Below, in pieces: positions 44,607 through 55,320 of a stretch of 64,000 bases of DNA. The notes below the pieces were generated by a model that did not search any database, was not told where the DNA came from, and saw nothing but the letters and a program-made list of their open reading frames with translations. The stretch is from assembly GCA_002256005.1 (NCBI GenBank), contig NKIQ01000005.1, positions 62,001-126,000 of the forward strand. Reading direction: 5' to 3'. A program made the translations under genes and the position numbers. Every line of letters starts with the position of its first letter. Position 1 is the first letter of the stretch. Source of the stretch: Alphaproteobacteria bacterium PA4. GTDB taxonomy: Bacteria > Pseudomonadota > Alphaproteobacteria > Sphingomonadales > Sphingomonadaceae.

Positions 44607-46211
44607 ATGGCCACGCTTGCCAAGGACCACGGCACCACCGATTTGAAGGCCGCCATGGCCGCCATCGTCGGCAGCGCGCATGTCCGCGACGATGCCGATG
44701 CGCTGGCCCTGTTCAGTGAAGACATCTGGTCGGTCGCCGAGCACCGCGTCGCGCTGATCGTGGCGCCGGGCAGCGTCGCCGAAATCCAGGCCGTGGTGCG
44801 CGCCGCCACCGGCGCCGGAGCCGCCATCGCGCCGCGCGGCGCCGGCATGGGCTATACCGGCAGCTATCTGCCGGCCGAAGCCGGCACGGTGGCGCTCGAC
44901 ATGGCGCGGATGAACCGCATCCTCGCCATCAACGCCGCCGACATGACGGTGACGGTGGAGCCGGGCGTCACCTGGGCGGCGCTCAATGCGGCCTTGAAAG
45001 CGGAAGGCCTGCGCACGCCCTTCTGGGGGCCGATGTCCGGCCTCACCTCCACCATCGGCGGTGGCCTGTCGCAGCTCAACGCCATGTTCGGCGCCGGCCA
45101 GCATGGCACGACAAGCGAAAGCCTGATCGCGCTGACCATGGTGCTCGCCGATGGCAGCTTGCTCAAGACCGGTGCGCGCGGGCCGGACGGCGACAGCCCC
45201 TTCTATCGCCACTACGGACCCGATCTCGCCGCATTGTTCTGCGGCGATTCCGGCGTGTTCGGCATCAAGGCCGAAATCACCCTGCGCCTGATGCGGCTGC
45301 CGGCGCATGAGGATTATGTCAGCTTCTCCTTCCCCGATGGCGCCTCGCTACTGGCGGCGATGGCGGAAGTGGCGCGCAGCGGCATCGCCTGCGAAACCTG
45401 CGCCTTTGATCCGGGGCTGACGAAAGTCCGGCTGAAGCGCGCCTCGCTGGCCACCGACGTGAAGGCGCTGAGCTCGGTCATTGCCCATGAGAAATCGCTG
45501 GGCAAGGGTCTGATGGCCGCGGCCAAGGTGGCGCTCGGCGGCCGCAACTTCGTCGAGGCCGGCGATTATCCGCTGCATGTTATCGCCGAAGGCCGTTCCG
45601 CCGCCGCTGTCGCCGCCGACATTGCCGAGGCCAGGCGCATCGCCGTCGCCAATGGCGGACACGAGATCGAGAACACCATCGCCCGCATGATCCGCTCGAT
45701 GCCCTTCCCGCCGCTGAATTCCATGCTGGGGCCGGAGGGCGAAGCCTGGGCGCCGGTGCATGGCATGGTGGCGCTGTCCCAGGCGCCGCGATTCTTTGCC
45801 GAAGTCTCGGCCTATTTCGCCGAGATGCAGCCGGTGTTCGATGCGCATGGCATCTACACTGGCTTCCTGTTCACCACGGTCAGCACCAACGCCATCACCA
45901 TCGAGCCTGTGTTCTACTGGCCGCACGGCTATCGGCCCATCCATGCCTCGGCCGTGGAAGCGCCGCATCTGGCGCGGCTGCCGAAGCTGCCGGCCAATCC
46001 GGCGGCCACCGCCATCGTCGGCGACGCCCGCCGCCGGGTCGTCGAAATCTGCGAAAGCCTGGGCGGCGCGCATTTCCAGATCGGCCGCTCCTACCCCTAT
46101 CGCGCCAGCCGCGACACGGCCTCCAAGGCACTGCTCGACGCCATCAAGCGCGAGATCGATCCGCAGGGCCGCTTCAACCCGGGCGGACTCGGCTTCGGCA
46201 GCAACGCATGA
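44607..46211 (+). CDS. FAD-linked oxidase (VAO/PCMH fold, GlcD-like)
   Basis: Flavoprotein of 534 residues. The PCMH-type FAD domain has VAPGSVAEIQAVVRAATGAGAAIAPRGAGMGYTG and LTSTIGGGLSQLNAMFGAGQHGTT; the cap and the C-terminal DPQGRFNPGGLGFG motif of FAD-linked oxidases are present. ATG 44607 is preferred to 44598 because AAAGGA lies eight bases before it. It resembles D-lactate/glycolate or 4-cresol-dehydrogenase-type enzymes that pass electrons to a cytochrome; divergent cytochrome genes next door fit. Substrate unknown. Confidence 0.87.
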   Translation: MATLAKDHGTTDLKAAMAAIVGSAHVRDDADALALFSEDIWSVAEHRVALIVAPGSVAEIQAVVRAATGAGAAIAPRGAGMGYTGSYLPAEAGTVALDMARMNRILAINAADMTVTVEPGVTWAALNAALKAEGLRTPFWGPMSGLTSTIGGGLSQLNAMFGAGQHGTTSESLIALTMVLADGSLLKTGARGPDGDSPFYRHYGPDLAALFCGDSGVFGIKAEITLRLMRLPAHEDYVSFSFPDGASLLAAMAEVARSGIACETCAFDPGLTKVRLKRASLATDVKALSSVIAHEKSLGKGLMAAAKVALGGRNFVEAGDYPLHVIAEGRSAAAVAADIAEARRIAVANGGHEIENTIARMIRSMPFPPLNSMLGPEGEAWAPVHGMVALSQAPRFFAEVSAYFAEMQPVFDAHGIYTGFLFTTVSTNAITIEPVFYWPHGYRPIHASAVEAPHLARLPKLPANPAATAIVGDARRRVVEICESLGGAHFQIGRSYPYRASRDTASKALLDAIKREIDPQGRFNPGGLGFGSNA

Positions 46212-47227
46212 GGGGCACCTATCGCGCGATCCGGCTGGAACGGTTTGCGCCCACATTCCGCGCGGCAACGGAGATTGTAGACCTGCCGCTGACGGTACCG
46301 GGTCCGGGCGAAATTGCCGTCCGCAACCATTGGTGCGGCGTCAATGGCATCTTCGATTCCCAGATCGCCCGCAACGCCGTCGATTATGTGGCGATCAAGC
46401 CGCCGATCCTGACCGGCGTCGAGGCGGCCGGCGTGGTCACCTCCGTCGGTCCCGGTGTCAGCGATTTCCGCGTCGGCGATGCCGTGGCGACCGTGCGCTT
46501 CACCGGTGGCTATCGCGAGGGCAATGTCGGCCCGGCCAGCCAGTTTGCCGCCATTCCCGCCGCCACGCCGGAATGGCTGGCGCTGGCCTCGACCGGCGTC
46601 TCGGCACTGGTCGCGCTCGAACAGATCGGCCAGGTCCAGGATGGCGAAACCGTGGCGATTTCGGCAGCGGCCGGCGGCCTCGGCCATCTGCTGGTGCAAC
46701 TGGCCAAGCTGCGCGGCTGCCGGGTGGTGGCGGTGTGCGGCGGGCCGGCAAAGGCCGCGTTCGTGCGCAGCCTGGGGGCCGATCGCGTCATCGACTACAA
46801 GGCGGAAAGCGTCGCCGAGGTGCTGGCCGCGGAGTTTCCCAACCAGCTCGATGTCGCCATCGACACGGTCAGCGGCGCGATCTTCGATGCCTTTCTCGAC
46901 AATATCGCCCCACATGGCCGGCTCGTCGTCGGCGGCGCGGCGCAGGATCTGGAGGGGCGGCCGGAAATCGTCACCGGGCCGCGGATCGTCCACAAACTCT
47001 ATTACAAGTCCGCCTCGGTGCGCGGCTTCATGAACGGGCTGCTGACGCCGCACTGGCCGGCGGCGCGCGAGAAGCTTTTTGCCCTGCATGCCGCTGGCCG
47101 CTTGGCGGTCACATTCGATGCGATGCGGTTTGAGGGGCTGGCCGCGGTCCATGATGCCATCGACCGGCTGTTGTCGGGGCAGTCGATGGGCAAGGTGATT
47201 GTCAATCTGGCCCCCGACAGGGCCTGA
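46208..47227 (+). CDS. Medium-chain dehydrogenase/quinone reductase
   Basis: Oxidoreductase of 339 residues of the zinc-free quinone-reductase branch: the N-terminal GroES-like domain (VPGPGEIAVRNHWCGVNGIFDSQIA), PPILTGVEAAGVV, and the Rossmann motif AISAAAGGLGHLLVQLAK. NADPH-dependent enoyl reductase or quinone reductase is likely. Start overlaps the FAD oxidase stop (ATGA). Confidence 0.88.
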   Translation: MRGTYRAIRLERFAPTFRAATEIVDLPLTVPGPGEIAVRNHWCGVNGIFDSQIARNAVDYVAIKPPILTGVEAAGVVTSVGPGVSDFRVGDAVATVRFTGGYREGNVGPASQFAAIPAATPEWLALASTGVSALVALEQIGQVQDGETVAISAAAGGLGHLLVQLAKLRGCRVVAVCGGPAKAAFVRSLGADRVIDYKAESVAEVLAAEFPNQLDVAIDTVSGAIFDAFLDNIAPHGRLVVGGAAQDLEGRPEIVTGPRIVHKLYYKSASVRGFMNGLLTPHWPAAREKLFALHAAGRLAVTFDAMRFEGLAAVHDAIDRLLSGQSMGKVIVNLAPDRA

Positions 47228-47241
47228 TCGGGAGGGCCGAG

Positions 47242-47775
47242 ATGACCACACGCCTGACTGCTGCGGAATGGGCCGATTTCCGGGCCCGGATGCCGCAGTT
47301 GATGGAAAGCGAGGGCGTCTGGGAAGGCTGGTATCGCTATTATGACGCCGAAACCGGCGCGCTCGTCGATCAGCACCGCTCGCGCCTCATCTGCCGCATC
47401 ATGGGCGAGGATGCCGAATACCCCTATTACCAGACCAATCAGTATTTCTGGGACGATGGCCGCACCGATTTCCGCGAGTTTCCGGCGCGCTATGCCGATG
47501 GCCGCATCTGGTGGGACAATGACCTGATCACCGGCTGGGCGGCACCGATGCAGCCCGACGACTATCATCGCTCGACCTGCCTCAACTGGACCCGGCGCGG
47601 CGAGCCCGACCTCTATCTTTATGAAATGATCCAGCACGCGTCGAACGGCATCGACCGCGCCCGAGTATGGCAATGGTTCCGGGGCGACAAATGCCATATG
47701 CGCACCCTGATCGATGAAAAGCGCGTCAGCCGCGACTGGCGCAGCTGGACCGACACCAGCCCGCCGAGGAACTGA
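47242..47775 (+). CDS. DUF3598-like hypothetical protein
   Basis: Soluble protein of 177 residues, rich in Trp, Tyr and Asp. The opening MPQLMESEGVWEGWYRYYDAETGALVDQHRSRL resembles the lipocalin/calycin-like DUF3598 proteins, which may bind small hydrophobic molecules. No catalytic motif is recognised. It is 14 bases after the quinone reductase and 3 bases before the flavoprotein gene, clearly part of the operon. Confidence 0.7.
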   Translation: MTTRLTAAEWADFRARMPQLMESEGVWEGWYRYYDAETGALVDQHRSRLICRIMGEDAEYPYYQTNQYFWDDGRTDFREFPARYADGRIWWDNDLITGWAAPMQPDDYHRSTCLNWTRRGEPDLYLYEMIQHASNGIDRARVWQWFRGDKCHMRTLIDEKRVSRDWRSWTDTSPPRN

Positions 47776-47778
47776 CAC

Positions 47779-49227
47779 ATGGCCATCGACAGCAATCGCC
47801 GACAAGTGTTGCAGGGCGCCCTCGCCGCTGCCAGCCTGTTTTCGACCCGGGCATTTGGCGGCGAGCCCAGGCTCTGGGATGTCGTCGTCGTCGGTGGCGG
47901 CCTTGCCGGCCTCAATGCCGCGATGCTGCTGGAGGCGCAGGGTCTGAAGGTGCAGGTCGTCGAAGCTTCGGACCGCGTCGGTGGCCGGCTGCGCACCGGG
48001 CGGCAAGGTGACTATCAGGCGGAACTGGGCGGCAGCGAGGTCGGCCCCGGCTATGGCCGTATCCGCGACATGGTCGAGCGGCTGGGTGTCGGCCTGCACA
48101 CAAATGGCGGCAAGACCCTGCCCTTTGCCCTGGGCTTCAATGGCGAGCTGTTGCAGCCGGACGCCTGGGCCAGTTCCCCGCACAACATGACCCATGGCGC
48201 GGAACGCGGCATTGCGCCCTATCTGATCCAGAACCGGCTGTTCTTCGATCGCGTGCCGTTCACCGATCCCGGCGACTGGCTGGCGGCGGCCAACCTGCAA
48301 TATGATGTCTCGGCCGCCGAATATCTGCGCGCGCAGGGCGTGTCGGAAGCGGCGATCCGGCTTTGCGATATCGATGTCAACGCGCCCAACATGGCCGCCG
48401 TCTCGGCGCTCAGCATTTTCCGCGATCTCGTTCGCATCAAGGTCGAAGGCTTCACCGATCCGACCAAGCCGCAATATGGGGCCAATGCCAGCCTGACCCG
48501 CGCCTATATCAAGGGCGGGTCGGACATGCTGCCGCGCGCCATGGCGGCAACGCTGAAGCAGCCGGTGCGGCTGAACGCGCCGGTGGTCGCCATCGAACAG
48601 ACGGATCGCGAGGTGGAAACCCGGCTGGCCGATGGCACGCGGCTGCGCAGCCGCTTCCTTGTCATGGCGGCACCGTTCAGTGCGGTGCGGCGCATCCGCT
48701 TCCTGCCCGGCCTGCCGCCGGTACAGGACAATGCCATCCAGGGCGCGCTCTATTCAGCGACGACGCAATTCCATTTCCGCATCAAGAAACCCTATTGGGA
48801 AAGCGACGGCCTCAACGGCTCGCTCTACACCGATGCCCGTTTCGAGCGGGCCTTTGTCAACGCTGCCGGCGCCGGGCCGCATGGCACGCTGACAGTGTGG
48901 ATGAACGGGGATGGCGCCACCAGGCTGGATGGCATGCCGCTGGAGGTGCAGAAGGACTATGTGATCGCCGAAATGGTCAAGCTGCGCCCGGCCATGGCCG
49001 ACGCGCTGGACTATGTCTTCGGCTATAGCTGGGAGCGCAATCCCTTCGTCGGCGGTAACAAGCATGTCTTTGGCGCCGGCCAGATCCGCAGTTTCGCAGC
49101 CGACATGGGCAAGCCCGCCGGGCGCATCCATTTCGCCGGCGAGCATCTGCGCAAGCTGGAAGCCGGCATGGAATCGGCGATGGAAACCGGCGAAGTCGCC
49201 GCCTTTGAAATCCTCGACCGCGTCTGA
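47779..49227 (+). CDS. Exported flavin amine-oxidase-like protein
   Basis: FAD-dependent protein of 482 residues. The N-terminus SNRRQVLQGALAAASLFSTRAFG is a twin-arginine-like signal peptide, so a folded periplasmic enzyme is expected. The Rossmann motif VVGGGLAGLNAAMLLEAQG (near 37-55), the following ASDRVGGRL and the C-terminal HFAGEHL are FAD-binding. The monoamine-oxidase/phytoene-desaturase superfamily includes dehydrogenases. Substrate unknown. Confidence 0.88.
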   Translation: MAIDSNRRQVLQGALAAASLFSTRAFGGEPRLWDVVVVGGGLAGLNAAMLLEAQGLKVQVVEASDRVGGRLRTGRQGDYQAELGGSEVGPGYGRIRDMVERLGVGLHTNGGKTLPFALGFNGELLQPDAWASSPHNMTHGAERGIAPYLIQNRLFFDRVPFTDPGDWLAAANLQYDVSAAEYLRAQGVSEAAIRLCDIDVNAPNMAAVSALSIFRDLVRIKVEGFTDPTKPQYGANASLTRAYIKGGSDMLPRAMAATLKQPVRLNAPVVAIEQTDREVETRLADGTRLRSRFLVMAAPFSAVRRIRFLPGLPPVQDNAIQGALYSATTQFHFRIKKPYWESDGLNGSLYTDARFERAFVNAAGAGPHGTLTVWMNGDGATRLDGMPLEVQKDYVIAEMVKLRPAMADALDYVFGYSWERNPFVGGNKHVFGAGQIRSFAADMGKPAGRIHFAGEHLRKLEAGMESAMETGEVAAFEILDRV

Positions 49228-49251
49228 CGACCCCTTCGAAAGTCCCCTGCC

Positions 49252-50271
49252 ATGCGTGCCTATGAAATCGGTGACCAGACCGGCCTCGCCAGCCTGACCA
49301 CGACCACCCGCCCCGATCCGGTGCCGGGCCCCGGCGAAGTGGTGGTGAAGGTGCGCGCCATCTGCCTCAACCACCGCGATCTCAACGTGCTGGCCGGCGC
49401 CTATGGTCCGCGTCGGCCGCATGATCGCATCCCGATGTCGGATGGCATCGGCGAGGTGCTGGCGCTCGGCGCCGGGGTCACCGGCCTTGCTGTCGGAGAC
49501 CGGGTGACGACGCCGCATTTCATCACCTGGACCGATGGCGCCTTTTCGCCCTCGGCCTTTGCCGCCGATCTCGGCATCACCCGCGATGGCTGGCTGGCGG
49601 AACAATTGCTGGTGCCGGCGACGACGCTGGTCAAGGTGCCGGACAGCCTTAGCGATGCCCAGGTCGCGCCGCTGGCCGCCGCCGGGCTGACCGCCTGGAA
49701 CGCGCTGGTGGTGTTCGGCCGCATCAAGGCCGGCGACCGCGTGCTGGTGCTCGGCACCGGCGGCGTTTCGATCCTCGCCCTGCAGATTGCCCGCATGCTG
49801 GGCGCCTCGGTTGCCGTCACCTCCTCCTCCGATGCCAAACTCGCCATGGCGCGCGAGCTGGGCGCGGACATCACCATCAATTACCGCAGCACTCCCGATT
49901 GGGCGGCAGCGCTGCTGGCCGAAACCGGCGGCGCCGGCGCCGACATCATCATCGAAACCGGCGGCTTTGGCACATTGGCCCAGTCGATCACTGCGGCCGC
50001 CGTCAACGGCCGCATCGCCATCATCGGCGCCCTGGCCGGCGCGGCGGGCGAGGGCCTGCCCAATTATGGCAGCATCATCGGCAAGAATCTGACGCTGCAC
50101 GGCATCGCCGCCGGCAGCCGGGCGATGCTGGCGGACCTGGTCCGCGCCATCGCCGCCAATGCCGTGCACCCGGTCATCAACCGCACATTTGGCTTTGACG
50201 AGGCAACGGCGGCCTATGCCTGGCTGAAGTCCGGCGATCATTTCGGCAAGGTGATGATCACCCTGGCCTGA
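49252..50271 (+). CDS. NAD(P)-dependent alcohol dehydrogenase/MDR reductase
   Basis: Medium-chain dehydrogenase of 339 residues: GroES-like domain (LNHRDLNVLAGAYGP), DGIGEVLALGAGV and cofactor motif VLGTGGVSILALQIAR. The structural and catalytic zinc cysteines are lacking, so it is of the zinc-free type. Follows the flavoprotein by 24 bases in the same operon. Confidence 0.87.
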   Translation: MRAYEIGDQTGLASLTTTTRPDPVPGPGEVVVKVRAICLNHRDLNVLAGAYGPRRPHDRIPMSDGIGEVLALGAGVTGLAVGDRVTTPHFITWTDGAFSPSAFAADLGITRDGWLAEQLLVPATTLVKVPDSLSDAQVAPLAAAGLTAWNALVVFGRIKAGDRVLVLGTGGVSILALQIARMLGASVAVTSSSDAKLAMARELGADITINYRSTPDWAAALLAETGGAGADIIIETGGFGTLAQSITAAAVNGRIAIIGALAGAAGEGLPNYGSIIGKNLTLHGIAAGSRAMLADLVRAIAANAVHPVINRTFGFDEATAAYAWLKSGDHFGKVMITLA

Positions 50272-50284
50272 GGGAACGTTCGCA

Positions 50285-50309
50285 CGATTTGTCGCAGCGC
50301 GACAAATCG
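50285..50309. promoter_or_regulatory. Perfect inverted repeat between alcohol dehydrogenase and TonB receptor
   Basis: CGATTTGTCGC-AGC-GCGACAAATCG has 11-base arms, 13 bases after the dehydrogenase stop. No T run follows, so it may be an operator for the receptor or a weak end of transcription. Confidence 0.5.
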
Positions 50310-50451
50310 CCGCCTGCCGGTCAAACCAAATTCCTGTGCCGGTCGTTCATCCGAATGTTGCAATCCTGTAAACAGCAACCGTTCCGTTTTTCGGCGGAAC
50401 CGTGCGAGAATTTGCAACCGCCGCTTGCGGCGAACATTCGGGGGACCAACA

Positions 50452-53028
50452 ATGAAGCGCACAGCCCTGCTCCACAGCACTGCGGTCTGGATGGCCAGCA
50501 TGATCGCCATGACACCGGGCGCGGCGCTGGCGGCCGATGCCGCCGCCGATGCGGCCGCCGCAACCCCGGCCGAGGAAATCATCGTCACCGCCCGTCTGCG
50601 CAAGGAAGACATCCAGACCGTGCCGGTCTCGATCGTTGCCTATACCGAAAAGGAACTGGCGCAGCGCAACATCGCCAACTTTGCCGATCTGGGCAACAGC
50701 ACGCCGGGCGTCGCCATCACCTCGATCGCCGGCGGTACTGTCCAGAGCATCTATCTGCGCGGTCTTGCCCCCGCCAACACCGCCAATGACCTGAACGTCG
50801 AGGCCAATGTCGGCGTGTTCGTCGACGGCATCTACCAGACCAGCCGCAACACGCTCGACTTCATCTCGGTCCTCGATGTCGGCCAGATCGAAATCGCCAA
50901 GGGTCCGCAGTCGGCGCTCTATGGCCGTTCGACCTTTGCCGGCGCCCTCGCCATCGCCACCAAGCGGCCGTCGAAGGAGCTGGAAGGCAATGTCACCGCC
51001 ACCGTCGGCGTCAATTCCGATTACCGCGCCCGCGCCACCATCGCCGGGCCGATCACCGACTGGCTGTCGGCCCGCGTCGCTGCCGGTTACCTCAGCTATG
51101 ACGGCTGGGGCAAGAACAGCGCCGCCCCCGATGACAATCTGGGCGGCACCGAGAAATATGCCGCGAGCGCGTCGCTGGAGTTCACCCCGACCGACAATTT
51201 CACCGCGCGCCTGTCGGGGTTCTTCACGCATTCCGAAACCGAAATGACGCCGGTCACGGTTATGCCGATCAGCCAGTTCAACTGCGGCACCACCAGTGCA
51301 GCCGCGGTCACCGCCGGCCTGCGCCAGCTCTATTGCGGTGAATTGAGCGCCAGCAAGACCAGCGACATCAGCCCGGCCCTGCCCGACACGATTGCCAAGA
51401 CACACCAGGTCTCGCTCGATGTGAACTGGGATCTGGGTGTGGCGAAGTTCGTCAGCATCACCGGCTGGACCGGCGCCACCAACCGTGCCTTCAACGATTA
51501 TGACGGCACCAGCGCCGGCGTGCTGCTCGGCGTCTGCACCGGCGGCACTGCCTGCGTCGGCGTGCCGAGCTACAGTCGCCTCGCCCGCGCCAATTTCGTC
51601 AGCACCAGTGTCGAGCGGGTCGAAACCTTCAGCCAGGAATTCCGCCTGCAATCGGCCGACAATGCCAAGCTGAGCTGGCTGGTCGGCCTCAATTATTTCA
51701 ATTCGCAGATTCCGCTTGCCGCCGGGGGCATCGGTACCGACGCGTCGGGCCTCGCCAGCAACGAACGCTATGTCGCCTTGACCCAGATCGCCGCGCCGCC
51801 GACAACCGGCGTCGGCGCCTATGAATTCACCGCCAACCCGTTCCAGGTCGGCAACAGCAACACCGCGCAACTGTTCAGCAGCTGGTCACGGTCCTATACC
51901 AAGACCAAGTCGATCTTCGGCGCGCTGGGCTATAAATTCGGCCCGGTCCGGGTGAACGCCGAAGGCCGCTACAACATCGACGTCAAGCGCGCCCAGGTCT
52001 TTTCGGTCAGCAATCCGCTCAGCCAGCCCGGCATCAACCAGGCGATCAATGACACCAATGTCCCGGCCGACGGCACCTTCCCCGTCACCGGCCCGGTGTT
52101 CGAGCGCAAGTTCACCAGCTTCACGCCGCGCTTCACCCTTGATTGGCAGGCGACCGACTCGCTGTTCGTCTATGCCTCGGCCGCCAAGGGCGTGCGCTCC
52201 GGTGGCTTCAACACCGCCAACGCGGTCAGCGCCACCGGCATCCTGGCCAGCGAAGTCTCCTATGGCGAAGAAAGCAACTGGACCTATGAAGGCGGCATCA
52301 AGAGCCGCTGGTTCGACAACCGCCTGACGCTGAACGCCTCGGTGTTCCACACCGACTGGAAGGACGCGCAGGTGTCGGGCTTCACCGAAAACCCGACGGC
52401 GGTGAACCCCAGCCGCATCGTCCGCAACATCGGCAACATCAAGGCCACCGGTTTCGAAGTGCAGTCGGAAGTGCAGATCTCCGACATGTTCGGGCTGGGC
52501 GGCAGCCTGACCTGGTCGAATCCCAAGTTCGAGGCCGGCGTCTATGACGGCGGCACCGTTGGCCAGTGCGTCGTCGGCACCGGCACCACCGCCACGGCGG
52601 CACCCGGCTGCCCGCCGGTCATCGTGGTCACCACCGCCAGCGGCGCGGTGCGCGCCGTGCCGTCGCTGGAAGGGCTGCGGCCGCAGCGTTCGGTGCAGAC
52701 GCAATGGAACCTGCACGCCAATGCCAATATCCCGCTGTCGGGCGACTGGAAGCTGAACGGCCGTGTCGACGTCAACTATACCGGCCCCGCCTACAACAAC
52801 CTCATCAACACGATGAGCTTTGGCAAGCGGACGCTGACCAACGGCCGCATCGGCATCGAGAATGGCAATTTCAGCATCGCCATCTGGGCCAACAACCTGT
52901 TCAACGTCACCTATTCGCAGAACTCGATCAACCAGCCGCGCGCCGGCATCCCCTTCGCCTTCGTCATCCCGGAAATCTATCTGGGTGAAGGCCGCCGCGC
53001 GGGCCTGACCGCCGGCTATCGCTTCTGA
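50452..53028 (+). CDS. TonB-dependent receptor (858 aa) of the redox cluster
   Basis: Outer-membrane receptor with signal peptide (to ALAAD near residue 25), a TonB-box-like EEIIVTARLRKEDIQTVPVSIVA, plug (TVQSIYLRGLAPANT, EIAKGPQSALYGRSTFAG) and barrel ending AGLTAGYRF. ATG 50452 follows GGGGGACC and is chosen over an upstream in-frame start. It lies 180 bases behind the redox operon on the same strand and probably takes up the substrate that the cluster oxidises. Confidence 0.9.
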   Translation: MKRTALLHSTAVWMASMIAMTPGAALAADAAADAAAATPAEEIIVTARLRKEDIQTVPVSIVAYTEKELAQRNIANFADLGNSTPGVAITSIAGGTVQSIYLRGLAPANTANDLNVEANVGVFVDGIYQTSRNTLDFISVLDVGQIEIAKGPQSALYGRSTFAGALAIATKRPSKELEGNVTATVGVNSDYRARATIAGPITDWLSARVAAGYLSYDGWGKNSAAPDDNLGGTEKYAASASLEFTPTDNFTARLSGFFTHSETEMTPVTVMPISQFNCGTTSAAAVTAGLRQLYCGELSASKTSDISPALPDTIAKTHQVSLDVNWDLGVAKFVSITGWTGATNRAFNDYDGTSAGVLLGVCTGGTACVGVPSYSRLARANFVSTSVERVETFSQEFRLQSADNAKLSWLVGLNYFNSQIPLAAGGIGTDASGLASNERYVALTQIAAPPTTGVGAYEFTANPFQVGNSNTAQLFSSWSRSYTKTKSIFGALGYKFGPVRVNAEGRYNIDVKRAQVFSVSNPLSQPGINQAINDTNVPADGTFPVTGPVFERKFTSFTPRFTLDWQATDSLFVYASAAKGVRSGGFNTANAVSATGILASEVSYGEESNWTYEGGIKSRWFDNRLTLNASVFHTDWKDAQVSGFTENPTAVNPSRIVRNIGNIKATGFEVQSEVQISDMFGLGGSLTWSNPKFEAGVYDGGTVGQCVVGTGTTATAAPGCPPVIVVTTASGAVRAVPSLEGLRPQRSVQTQWNLHANANIPLSGDWKLNGRVDVNYTGPAYNNLINTMSFGKRTLTNGRIGIENGNFSIAIWANNLFNVTYSQNSINQPRAGIPFAFVIPEIYLGEGRRAGLTAGYRF

Positions 53029-53038
53029 TCCTTGCGTC

Positions 53039-53058
53039 CGCCGGGGTTCGCCCCGGCG
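53039..53058 (+). terminator. Hairpin downstream of the TonB receptor
   Basis: CGCCGGGG-TTCG-CCCCGGCG with a UUCG tetraloop. There is no T run, so termination is less certain than for the groESL side. Confidence 0.55.
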
Positions 53059-53071
53059 AATTGCTGACACG

Positions 53072-53102
53072 AAAAAGGGGCCGCAGCTTGCGCTGCGGCC
53101 CC
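53072..53102 (-). terminator. Rho-independent terminator of groESL
   Basis: On the reverse strand GGGGCCGCAG-CGCAAG-CTGCGGCCCC is followed by a run of five T. It lies about 25 bases after the groEL stop. Confidence 0.88.
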
Positions 53103-53126
53103 TGATCCTGTGCGGGACAGCGGGAC

Positions 53127-54791
<1,665 letters not shown>

Positions 54792-54854
54792 CTATTGTTG
54801 ATAAAGCGACGCTAACGCGACGCCTGAATCGATGCGTCTTCGGATGCGCCGGGC

Positions 54855-55142
54855 TCAGCCCAGGATGCCGAGGATGTCGCTTTCCTTCATGATGATCAGG
54901 TCTTCGCCACCGACCTTGACCTCGGTGCCCGACCATTTGCCGAACAGGATCTTGTCGCCGGCCTTGACTTCCAGCGGGTGGACGGTGCCGTCATCGCCGC
55001 GCGCGCCGGTGCCGACAGCGACGACTTCGCCTTCCTGCGGCTTTTCCTTGGCGGTATCGGGGATGATGATCCCGCCGGCGGTCTTTTCTTCGGCTTCGAC
55101 GCGGCGCACGAGCACCCGGTCGTGGAGCGGACGGAATGTCAT
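54855..55142 (-). CDS. groES: Co-chaperonin GroES (10 kDa)
   Basis: Lid of the GroEL chamber, 95 residues: [28 protein letters not shown], the mobile-loop region and [22 protein letters not shown] 55142 gives the standard N-terminus; the longer frame starts inside the CIRCE operator. It is first in the groESL operon. Confidence 0.97.
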   Translation of the reverse strand: MTFRPLHDRVLVRRVEAEEKTAGGIIIPDTAKEKPQEGEVVAVGTGARGDDGTVHPLEVKAGDKILFGKWSGTEVKVGGEDLIIMKESDILGILG

Positions 55143-55175
55143 TTTAGCCCTCGCTTGGTTTTGGAATAGCAGCTG

Positions 55176-55202
55176 TTGGCACTCAACCAATGCGAGTGCC
55201 AA
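55176..55202. promoter_or_regulatory. CIRCE operator for HrcA
   Basis: TTGGCACTC-N9-GAGTGCCAA, perfect 9-base arms. It differs from the consensus (TTAGCACTC) at one position in each arm, compensating. It lies 33 bases before groES and should repress groESL until heat stress. Confidence 0.93.
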
Positions 55203-55320
55203 CAGTGGGGGCGCATATGGGCGGGGGGGCGCGCAGCGTCAAGGCGGCGCGGCGCGCTGACGCAAAAAATTCACGGGCAAAACGGCATCGCCGCGTGCCG
55301 GCCGACCGCGCGGCCGCGCG

